Source: an uncultured bacterium
GTDB taxonomy: Bacteria; Verrucomicrobiota; Lentisphaeria; Victivallales; UBA1829
Assembly: GCA_902774245.1 (NCBI GenBank)
Contig: CACYHQ010000007.1
Coordinates: 62,001-126,000, forward strand
Length of the DNA: 64,000 bases
Direction of reading: 5' to 3'
Part shown: one piece after another, positions 1-6,484 of the stretch
How the letters are laid out: every line of letters begins with the position of its first letter
Numbering within the stretch: position 1 is the first letter of the stretch
Notes under the pieces: generated by a model
What the model was told of the DNA's origin: nothing
What the model saw: the letters and a program-made list of their open reading frames with translations, nothing else
Databases searched by the model: none
Translations under genes and position numbers: made by a program

Positions 1-555
1 CGTGCCGAAATGCGAGCCACGGTTCGGGAAATTCATGAGCGTGAGGTTCTTTGCTCCTGAGGTGAACGGGAAATCCGTGGGCCAGAGCTCCAGGGGGCAT
101 TCCCGGGGCATGTCTTTCGGCAGGACCGTCGTGAATTGGAGAAGCGGATTCAGGCCGCGGAGCTGAAGCAGGAAGATGCGCTGGGAACTGCCGTCGTCCA
201 GCGGGCGCTTCATGAGCAGCGAGGATTCGTTGCCTGCGACCTGCGCCGTGGGGAAAAGCTTCAGGACGGACGCACGCACGATCGGAAGCGACTGGTCGGA
301 CATGGAGATCTTCATCGTCATGTTCCGGCCGTTGACCGTGACTTTCTCGGACCAGAACTGCGTGGCGTCGAGCAGAGTCGCCAGCGTGTCCTCCGCAGCT
401 TCCGCGGACATGTCCGAAACGTCGCCCTTTCCCGCCGATCCGCCGCCGAACGGCCAGATGGAGAAGACGTCCGCGCGCAGTCCGCACGGCGCGGCGAGAA
501 GCGCTGCGAGCGCGAAGAGACGGAACGTTTTTTTCGGGGCGGACAGCGTGCTCAT
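1..555 (-). CDS. Secreted protein of unknown function, partial (C-terminus outside window)
   Basis: The frame opens with ATG at 555-553, overlapping the hisC stop as ATGA, and stays open for 185 codons to the left edge. The first 28 or so residues form a typical signal peptide: a basic start (PKKTFR) and a hydrophobic stretch (LFALAALLAAP) before GLRAD. The mature part begins with a Gly-rich segment (WPFGGGSAGKG) and continues as a soluble domain that I do not recognise. Coupling to hisC suggests co-transcription with the histidine genes, but an envelope protein has no evident role in that pathway, so this may be an operon of convenience. The reading frame and export signal are clear; the function is not. 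Confidence 0.72.
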   Translation of the reverse strand, partial: MSTLSAPKKTFRLFALAALLAAPCGLRADVFSIWPFGGGSAGKGDVSDMSAEAAEDTLATLLDATQFWSEKVTVNGRNMTMKISMSDQSLPIVRASVLKLFPTAQVAGNESSLLMKRPLDDGSSQRIFLLQLRGLNPLLQFTTVLPKDMPRECPLELWPTDFPFTSGAKNLTLMNFPNRGSHFGT

Positions 556-1628
556 GATTTAGCTCCGTAGATCTGGGACAGCACCGACCACACTTTCACG
601 ACCTGGACGGACGTGCCGATGGAGATGCGCACATAGCGTTTCGTGCGAGGATACGGGAAGTACCGCACGAGGATGTTGTTGGCGCGGAGTTCGCGGAAAC
701 AGCGTTCGCCGTCGCCGTCGGGCGGTGCGGCGAAGAGGAAGTTCGTTTCGGACGGGACGACCTCGAAGCCGAGGCCGAGCAGTCCGGAGCGGAGCATTTC
801 GCGCGCCAGACGGATCTTCTCGACGCAGTCCGTGAAATACTGTTTGTCCTGAAGCGCGGCGATGGCGAGCATCTGCGTGAGGTAGGAGACGTTGTACGAA
901 TCCTTCATCTTCATCATGCCGGCGATCGTGCGCGGATGCGCCAGTGCGAATCCGAAGCGCAGTCCGGCGAGCGAACGCGATTTCGAGAACGTGCGCGAAA
1001 CGATCACGTTCGGGAACCGGCTCACGAAGTCGGCGCAGTTGTCGGACGCGAAGTCGGCGTAGGCCTCGTCGATCAGGACCATGCCCTTGTAGTTGGCGCA
1101 GATGCGCTCCATCGTGGCGCGCGGGAAACTGTTGCCGGTCGGGGCGTTCGGGCGCGCGATGAGGAAGAGGTTGGTGCCTTCGAGCTGTTCGAGGATGTCG
1201 TCCGGCAACCCGAAGTCGTCCGTGAGGTCGATATAGCGTACGGGAGCGCCGTGAAGCTCCGCCAGCGTGGGGTACAGGGTGTAGGACGGGCGCAGGCAGG
1301 CGATCGGCAGGTCGGACGAGGAGAAACACCGCACCGTGATGCTCAGCGTGTCGTCCGAACCGTTGCACGCGATCACGTTGTCGCGGGTCAGTCCGAACAT
1401 CTTCGCGATCTCGTCGCGGACGGGATCCGAAGTCGGATTCGGGTACAGGCGGAGGCGTTCCGGGTCGATGGAGGACATCGCCTGAAAGACGCCGGGGCAG
1501 GGCGGGAACGGGTTTTCATTGGTGTTGAGCTTGATGAGCTCGGGGATATTGAGCTGTTCGCCGGGGGCGTAGCCGTCCATCCGGTCGATGTCCTTGCGGA
1601 AATAGGATGTGTAGCGGTCGGGAGTCAT
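552..1628 (-). CDS. hisC: Histidinol-phosphate aminotransferase
   Basis: A PLP-dependent fold-type I aminotransferase of 358 residues that converts imidazole-acetol phosphate and glutamate to histidinol phosphate in cytoplasmic histidine biosynthesis. Visible family marks are the N-terminal LNTNENPFPP segment, the cofactor-contacting RPNAPTG and DEAYADF motifs, and the Schiff-base lysine in SRTFSKSRSLAGLRFG at about residue 216. Length matches the family. The start ATG at 1628 overlaps the hisD stop by 4 bp, which implies translational coupling. HisC paralogues can act on tyrosine or phenylalanine precursors, but linkage to hisD supports the histidine role. Confidence 0.93.
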   Translation of the reverse strand: MTPDRYTSYFRKDIDRMDGYAPGEQLNIPELIKLNTNENPFPPCPGVFQAMSSIDPERLRLYPNPTSDPVRDEIAKMFGLTRDNVIACNGSDDTLSITVRCFSSSDLPIACLRPSYTLYPTLAELHGAPVRYIDLTDDFGLPDDILEQLEGTNLFLIARPNAPTGNSFPRATMERICANYKGMVLIDEAYADFASDNCADFVSRFPNVIVSRTFSKSRSLAGLRFGFALAHPRTIAGMMKMKDSYNVSYLTQMLAIAALQDKQYFTDCVEKIRLAREMLRSGLLGLGFEVVPSETNFLFAAPPDGDGERCFRELRANNILVRYFPYPRTKRYVRISIGTSVQVVKVWSVLSQIYGAKS

Positions 1629-2944
1629 TGCTTGGTGCCTTTCGCGTTTTTTCCGCCGGTTCTGCGGATGGATGCGCTGCGTCCGTGGGCGTCAAGTCCC
1701 TCGAGCTCGGCGAAGTGTTCGATCGCGTCCACCTCGCGCATCAGCGCGTTTTCCGTGAACGACAGGATGCTGCTGCGGCAGAAGAAATCGCCCGCGGTGA
1801 TGCCGTGGAAGAAGCGGGCGGTCCCGGCGGTCGGCAGCACATGGCTCGGACCGGCGGTGAAATCGCCTGCGGGTTCGGGAGTCCAGGGGCCGAGGAAGAT
1901 CGCGCCCGCGGCGTGGATGCGTTTCGCGAATTTCGCAGGCTGGGCGCAGTGGAGTTCGAGGTGTTCCGGCGCGAACTTTCCGGCGATCTCCGCCGCCTCG
2001 TCCATGGAGGCGCAGCGGATCAGGAAGATGCCGTTCGCGAGCACCTTCTGAAGCGGGCCCTGACGCGTGAGCGTTTTGGACTGTTCGAGGATCTGCGCCT
2101 GAACGTCGGCGAGTACTTTCTTCGAATCCGTGACGAGGACGGCCTGTTCGAGGCCGGAGCCATGTTCCGCTTGCGACAGTATGTCGGCGGCGGTCCAGGC
2201 GGGATTCACGCTGCCGTCTGCTACCACCATGACCTCGGACGGACCGGCGACCATGTCGATGGCGACGCGCCCGTAGACGTAGCGTTTCGCGGCCGCGACG
2301 TAGGCGTTGCCCGGGCCGACGATCTTCTCGACGGCGGGGACCGTCTCCGTGCCGTATGCCAGCGCGGCGATGGCCGTGGCGCCGCCCATCTTGTAGACGG
2401 CCGTGGCGCCCGCGGCGACCAGCGCGTACAGCGTGGCCGGGTTGATGCTGCCGTCTTTGCGCGGAGGCGTGGCGGCGATGATTTCGCGGACTCCGGCGGC
2501 CTTCGCGATCGCGACCGTGTGGAGCGCGCTGGAGACCAGCGGAGCCGTGCCGCCCGGCACGTAACACGCCACGCGGTCCATCGGCTTGAACTGTTCACCG
2601 AGCGTGACGCCGGGACGCGGATGCGAGGTCCACGAACGCGGTATCTGCATCTTCGCGAACGCGGTGATATTGTCGAACGCGAGCTTGATCGCGGCTTTGG
2701 TCTTGCGGGAAACGGCCTTCTTCGCGGCGGCGATCTCTTCGTCGGAGACTTTCAGCTCGGGCGAGGTCAGGATCACGCGGTCGAACTTCGCGATCTGCGA
2801 CAGGACGGCCGAGTCGCCGTGCGCACGGACCTCGTCCACGATCGCCTGTGCCCGTTCCTCGATCTCGGGGGGGCACGCCGGCCGGGTATAAAGCGATTGA
2901 AGCGTCTGCTCGTAATCGGCATCGGTGCAGTCAATGATTTTCAT
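1625..2944 (-). CDS. hisD: Histidinol dehydrogenase
   Basis: A 439-residue zinc- and NAD-dependent enzyme that oxidises histidinol to histidine in two steps, the last of the pathway. It shows the HisD core: YVPGGTAP near residue 130, the signature KIVGPGNAYV followed by IDMVAGPSE near 212-240, the zinc/catalytic QAEHG motif near 262, and APEHLELH toward the C-terminus. An in-frame extension reaches 3115, but I chose ATG 2944 because AGAAAGGACC lies at a proper distance upstream and the family begins here; the extension would be AT-rich intergenic sequence. It is first in hisD-hisC-secreted protein. The other his genes are not in the window. Confidence 0.94.
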   Translation of the reverse strand: MKIIDCTDADYEQTLQSLYTRPACPPEIEERAQAIVDEVRAHGDSAVLSQIAKFDRVILTSPELKVSDEEIAAAKKAVSRKTKAAIKLAFDNITAFAKMQIPRSWTSHPRPGVTLGEQFKPMDRVACYVPGGTAPLVSSALHTVAIAKAAGVREIIAATPPRKDGSINPATLYALVAAGATAVYKMGGATAIAALAYGTETVPAVEKIVGPGNAYVAAAKRYVYGRVAIDMVAGPSEVMVVADGSVNPAWTAADILSQAEHGSGLEQAVLVTDSKKVLADVQAQILEQSKTLTRQGPLQKVLANGIFLIRCASMDEAAEIAGKFAPEHLELHCAQPAKFAKRIHAAGAIFLGPWTPEPAGDFTAGPSHVLPTAGTARFFHGITAGDFFCRSSILSFTENALMREVDAIEHFAELEGLDAHGRSASIRRTGGKNAKGTKQ

Positions 2945-3101
2945 GGGGAAGGTCCTTTCTGATTCGGGGGCGCAAACATTAATCCATATAAGATAGCTCA
3001 AAAAACGCATTTTTCCAGTCGAAACGCCCAAAAAAAACGATATTTTCAGCTCCGGTCGGGGCGTTGAAGAGAAGATTTGTTTTTTTTGAAAAAAAACGCA
3101 T

Positions 3102-3137
3102 TTGACAGCTTGCATTTTCGGAAAACCCGTCTAAATT
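3102..3137 (+). promoter_or_regulatory. Candidate promoter of the structured RNA
   Basis: TTGACA is at 3102-3107 and TAAATT at 3132-3137. The gap is too long at 24 bp, but TTGCAT at 3110-3115 sits 16 bp from TAAATT and could serve as the -35. Initiation would fall near 3143, just before the closing stem of the RNA candidate. The exact elements are uncertain. Confidence 0.35.
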
Positions 3138-3142
3138 AAACA

Positions 3143-3252
3143 TCAGGAAGCAGTGGTTCATTCCTCTGAACAAAGAATATATCGGGGCCGCAAGGCCTTA
3201 TTGCACCTACTATTAAGTTGGAGCGGTATATGAAACCCTGCTTCTGTTTTTT
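3143..3252 (+). ncRNA. Compact structured RNA, possibly 6S-like
   Basis: No coding frame is convincing here, but the region folds well. GAAGCAG (3147-3153) pairs with CTGCTTC (3238-3244), and GGTTCAT (3155-3161) continues the same helix with ATGAA and CC (3230-3237), giving 14 bp with single-base bulges. Inside lie a hairpin of GGGGCC (3184-3189), GCAA tetraloop and GGCCTT (3194-3199), and a weaker hairpin at 3203-3224. A U-rich tract follows the closing stem. A long rod with an open middle and a small hairpin on the 3' side, near 100 nt, is reminiscent of short 6S-type RNAs of other phyla. The identity is inference; a regulatory leader or another sRNA is possible. Confidence 0.42.
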
Positions 3253-3273
3253 TGTCTTTTCCGGCGGCTTCAG

Positions 3274-3299
3274 GCGGGTGTTTTTGCACCCGCTTTTTT
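3274..3299 (+). terminator. Rho-independent terminator
   Basis: Perfect 7-bp stem GCGGGTG (3274-3280) and CACCCGC (3287-3293), loop TTTTTG, then six T. It ends the transcript of the structured RNA and insulates the following genes. Confidence 0.85.
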
Positions 3300-3310
3300 C
3301 GTTTTGCGGC

Positions 3311-3339
3311 TTGATTTTTCATTTATTTGGTATTATGTT
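3311..3339 (+). promoter_or_regulatory. Predicted promoter of the motor-like gene pair
   Basis: TTGATT (3311-3316), a 17-bp spacer and TATGTT (3334-3339), lying just after the terminator and 80 bp before the GTG start. The spacing is ideal but each box matches only 4 of 6 consensus positions. Confidence 0.42.
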
Positions 3340-3419
3340 AATAGATGTACGAATTTGCCCATACTGCACACTGTGTAAATATCACAATTAAAAAATATCC
3401 CGCAAACAGGAGGAAAACC

Positions 3420-4010
3420 GTGAACAAAACACCCCAGAACACCGGATCCGGCGCAGGACGTTCCGCCATCATTTACAATGTCATCATCATCGCGCTTGCG
3501 ATTGTCATCATCCTCATCCTGTCGTTCCTCTACAGAAAGAACGATTTCTTCCGTTCGCTCTTCGAAGGAAGCGTGACCGCGCCGACGCAGATGGCGAGCG
3601 AGAACGACATCCGCGAGGCGGCGAAGAACGTCGAAAAGATCAACAGGACGGCCGCGCACCTTTCGTTCTTCATCCTCATGTTCATCCTGGTCCTTCAGGC
3701 GACCGCGTTCATGATGGCGGCGAAAGTCTTCTCCGCGCTGAAACGCAGCACGGAAGCGGTCTCGGTCCGCCTGAAAAAGCTTGAGAACGCCGATCTCTTC
3801 CTCGACCTGCCGCTGTACTTCGGTCTGCTCGGCACTGTCTCCAGCTTCATCGTGATGTCGTTCAACCCGAACATCAGCCGCCTGATCGCCTACTCCTCCA
3901 CGCTCGTCGGCATCATCTTCAGCGTGATCCTGCGCCTGGTCTTCCAGTACCCGCTCAAACAGTCGCTCATCACCGCCGCCGAATCCAACGGAAAGGAATC
4001 CAAACAGTGA
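3420..4010 (+). CDS. Predicted MotA/ExbB/TolQ-like proton-channel subunit
   Basis: A 196-residue membrane protein starting at GTG 3420, chosen because AGGAGG at 3408-3413 is 6 nt upstream; an ATG at 3345 lacks a ribosome site. Four hydrophobic helices lie near residues 17-39, 80-103, 130-148 and 152-174. Helix 3 contains YFGLLGTVSSF and helix 4 AYSSTLVGIIFSVILR, which resemble the paired GLLGTV...F and sTxxGI segments of ExbB, TolQ and MotA that line the ion path. Loops are short, so this would be a minimal version; the long cytoplasmic loop of TolQ or MotA is absent. The stop overlaps the next start as GTGA, suggesting fixed stoichiometry. Assignment rests on motif resemblance seen by eye. 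Confidence 0.55.
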   Translation: MNKTPQNTGSGAGRSAIIYNVIIIALAIVIILILSFLYRKNDFFRSLFEGSVTAPTQMASENDIREAAKNVEKINRTAAHLSFFILMFILVLQATAFMMAAKVFSALKRSTEAVSVRLKKLENADLFLDLPLYFGLLGTVSSFIVMSFNPNISRLIAYSSTLVGIIFSVILRLVFQYPLKQSLITAAESNGKESKQ

Positions 4011-5818
4011 ACCGGTCCATTCTCATTGTCACATGCGACTTCCTGGTCCTGGCGGCAATGTCCCTGTCGATCGGGATGAACGAGGTCGGAGACCCCGCCG
4101 GGGCCGCGAAGATCTCGTCCCCCGCGACCCGTCTGGTCGAGATGATCGACGAGGAACTGGCGCGCCACGAGGAAGTGAAGCAGCAGAAAGACGAGCTGTC
4201 GAAACGTCTTGAGGAATTCCGCGCGCTCGCGCTGAAGGACGAAAAGCAGATCGCGTCTCAGGACGAGGAGATCAAACAAGCGCAGGCCAAACTCACCGAA
4301 ACGCTCGCCGCACTTACGAAGTCCAAAGACGAACTCACCTCCGAAAAGACGAAGTCCGAACAGGAACAGGCGAAGAGCGCCGCCGAACTCGCGAAGAGCG
4401 CCGCCGAGCTTGCGAAGACGAAAAAGGAACTCGACGAACGCGAAGCCGCGCTGAAACGTTCCGCCGCCGTCATCGAACAGAAGGAAAGCGAGCTGAAGAT
4501 CTCCGCGCAGGAGCTCGTCGAACGCGACAAGGTCATCCGCGACAGCGAAAGTCTCCTCGAAACGAGCGAGCGTTCCCTGGCGCGCGTTACGCAGGAAAAG
4601 GCCGCCGCGACCGAAAAGCTCCAGCAGAGCGAACGGACTCTGTCCCGGACGTCCGGCCAGCTCGAAGCGACGAAGGCCGAACTTGAAGCGCTCCGCGAAC
4701 AGGCCCGCCTGGACCGCGCACGCGCCGAGGAAGCCCTTTCAAAGTTTCATGCATCCGAACTTGAACTTGCGGAAACGAAGTCCAAACTCACGTCCACGCA
4801 GACCCAGCTGAACGGCATGGTGCGCGTGCTGGCGGACGTCAATTCGGACCTCGTGAAAACGAAAAGCGAGCTTGACAAGTCCGAACAGTCCCTTGCCATC
4901 TCGAAGGAGACGATCGCCCAGAACGAACGCCTCATGACCGAGAAGGACCGCACGATCGCGCAGACCGAAACGATCCTGACCCAGAAGGACAAGGTGATCG
5001 AAGACAAGGACCGCGACCTGAACGAGACCAAGAAGAAGGCCGACGAGCTGGAAAAGATGCTCAACAATGACGTCCTCACCAGTTACAACGCCTCCGCGCT
5101 TGAGCTCTCCTTCCACCTCGTCAACGACCGCCTTTTCAACAACATCGTCATCGACAAGTCGTTCTTCCTCCCCGCCGTCACGCTCGGCGGCAAGGCCTGG
5201 CTCGTCTCCGCTTTCCGCGACACGACCGGCCTGAACCTGCACTCCGGCTACACCAAGGTCACCGAACTCCAGTACAAGGTGCGTCGTCCGCAGAGCAAGG
5301 ATAAATGGTCCGCCGTCAACGGCCCGGCGCTCTGCCTCGCCGAAGACGCCCGCGTGTGCCTCTTCCCCGTTGCCTCGGACAAAGCGGAACCGGTCCGCGT
5401 GATCACGTTCGGCGCGCTCCGCGAACGCGGCCTCGACAACCTCACGCTCTTCAAGTCCGCGACGTTTTCGAAGGATTCCGCCGATATCACGGGGCGCTGC
5501 TCCGTGAGCATGGAGCAGGGCGACAATTATCTGTATATCCGCAACCCGAACCGATCTTCCAGCGAACTGAAGGCGGATGTCGGCGATATCGTGCTGTCGA
5601 AGGAAGGTTTCTTCGTCGGCGTGGTCGTGAAAGTTTCCTCGACCGACCTCGGGCAGACCTCTACGGCGAAGTGCTTCGTCTTCACCGGCGAACCCGCCCT
5701 TGCAAAGGCGACTCAGCTCCGTCTCACGAAGGAGCCGTCCCAGACGCTCTTCTACGACTTCGTGGACAAGCACGAATCCCTGCGGAGAGTCACCGAACAG
5801 CTTGACAGGACGAAATAA
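4007..5818 (+). CDS. Predicted MotB/ExbD-like subunit with long coiled coil and novel C-terminal domain
   Basis: 603 residues, GTG start overlapping the upstream stop. A single N-terminal hydrophobic helix (about residues 3-24) contains Asp in VTCDFLVLAAMSLSI, placed like the proton-carrying Asp of MotB, ExbD and ZorB. Residues about 45-350 are an almost unbroken heptad-rich coiled coil full of Glu, Lys, Ala, Ser and Thr (repeats such as KSAAELAK). A globular domain of about 250 residues follows (355-603), rich in beta strands and with a VGDIVLSKEGFFVGVVV segment that faintly recalls chymotrypsin-like folds; no catalytic triad can be assigned. Topology should put the coil and C-domain outside the inner membrane. 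A straight 300-residue helix would be near 45 nm, longer than a usual periplasm, so folding back is likely. Confidence 0.55.
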   Translation: MNRSILIVTCDFLVLAAMSLSIGMNEVGDPAGAAKISSPATRLVEMIDEELARHEEVKQQKDELSKRLEEFRALALKDEKQIASQDEEIKQAQAKLTETLAALTKSKDELTSEKTKSEQEQAKSAAELAKSAAELAKTKKELDEREAALKRSAAVIEQKESELKISAQELVERDKVIRDSESLLETSERSLARVTQEKAAATEKLQQSERTLSRTSGQLEATKAELEALREQARLDRARAEEALSKFHASELELAETKSKLTSTQTQLNGMVRVLADVNSDLVKTKSELDKSEQSLAISKETIAQNERLMTEKDRTIAQTETILTQKDKVIEDKDRDLNETKKKADELEKMLNNDVLTSYNASALELSFHLVNDRLFNNIVIDKSFFLPAVTLGGKAWLVSAFRDTTGLNLHSGYTKVTELQYKVRRPQSKDKWSAVNGPALCLAEDARVCLFPVASDKAEPVRVITFGALRERGLDNLTLFKSATFSKDSADITGRCSVSMEQGDNYLYIRNPNRSSSELKADVGDIVLSKEGFFVGVVVKVSSTDLGQTSTAKCFVFTGEPALAKATQLRLTKEPSQTLFYDFVDKHESLRRVTEQLDRTK

Positions 5819-5855
5819 CCGCGCGAAACACGAATCTTTCCCCTCAAAAACACCA

Positions 5856-5890
5856 GGCGGCGCACACCGGACACCAACCGTTGCGCCGCC
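5856..5890 (+). terminator. Hairpin downstream of the motor-like pair, possible terminator
   Basis: GGCGGCGCA (5856-5864) pairs perfectly with TGCGCCGCC (5882-5890) over a 17-nt loop. What follows (GATTCTTATT) is only partly T-rich, so termination strength is uncertain. Confidence 0.4.
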
Positions 5891-5970
5891 GATTCTTATT
5901 CCGATCCCGGGAGTAAAACACAACCCGCCGGACATATACAGGCGTCCGGCTTCTTCAGGACCGCATCACC

Positions 5971-6342
5971 ATGCAGAAAATCATCGAAACCATCGTCTCC
6001 ATCCCCGCCATCTATCGCACGATCTTCCTCCTCGTCTGCTCGAACTGCTTCATGACGTTCGCCTGGTACGGCCACCTGAAGAACATGGCGAGCAAGCCGT
6101 GGTGGCTGGCCGCTATCGTCAGCTGGGGGATCGCGCTGTTCGAGTATCTGCTGCAGGTGCCGGCGAACCGCATCGGCTACACCACGCTCACGCTCGCCCA
6201 GCTCAAGATCATGCAGGAAGTCATCACGCTCTCCGTCTTCGTGCCGTTCTCCGTGTTCTTCATGGGCGAGAAATTCCGCCTCGACTTCATTTGGGCGGCC
6301 CTCTGCCTCTGCGGCGCCGTCTTCTTCATCTTCCGCAAGTGA
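5971..6342 (+). CDS. DUF486 family small membrane protein
   Basis: A 123-residue protein with four hydrophobic helices, matching the DUF486 family, a branch of the drug/metabolite transporter superfamily. Diagnostic stretches are FMTFAWYGHLK, VPANRIGY, TLAQLKIMQEVITLSVF and a final helix ending FFIFRK. Length and topology are those of the family. It probably acts as a homo-oligomer in the inner membrane; the substrate is unknown. A weak site (AGGA) precedes ATG 5971. It appears to be a single gene, followed by a small hairpin and then convergent with the SLC12-like gene. Confidence 0.85.
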   Translation: MQKIIETIVSIPAIYRTIFLLVCSNCFMTFAWYGHLKNMASKPWWLAAIVSWGIALFEYLLQVPANRIGYTTLTLAQLKIMQEVITLSVFVPFSVFFMGEKFRLDFIWAALCLCGAVFFIFRK

Positions 6343-6366
6343 CACGCCCCAAATGGGTGTCGAGTA

Positions 6367-6388
6367 GTGCGCTGCTCCGCGAGCGCAC
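6367..6388. repeat. Intergenic hairpin repeat, copy 1
   Basis: GTGCGCT (6367-6373) and AGCGCAC (6382-6388) form a perfect 7-bp stem around GCTCCGCG, whose reverse complement matches the loop of the copies at 9605, 44641 and 49060. It lies downstream of the minus-strand transporter gene. Confidence 0.6.
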
Positions 6389-6445
6389 GGAGTGTGCCGG
6401 GCAATGCCTGGGCTCGGGCATACATGGAATTGTGTGTGCGCAGAA

Positions 6446-6467
6446 GTGTGCTGCTCTGCGAGCCTAC
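6446..6467. repeat. Intergenic hairpin repeat, degenerate copy 2
   Basis: A decayed relative of the element 79 bp away: loop GCTCTGCG with arms GTGTGCT and AGCCTAC that now pair only partly. It sits between the transporter stop (6485) and copy 1. Confidence 0.4.
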
Positions 6468-6484
6468 GGGCGCTTCAGCCCAGT

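Noticed and set aside
3147-3160. GGAAGCAG-like string suggesting a signal recognition particle RNA
   Set aside because: The rest of the SRP core (GGUC and the GGAA tetraloop helix) is missing, so the similarity is short and accidental.
3420-5818. The gene pair as a complete Zorya-type defence system
   Set aside because: Only the motor-like pair is present; no ZorC/ZorD/ZorE-type gene is adjacent, and the long coil is on the other subunit.
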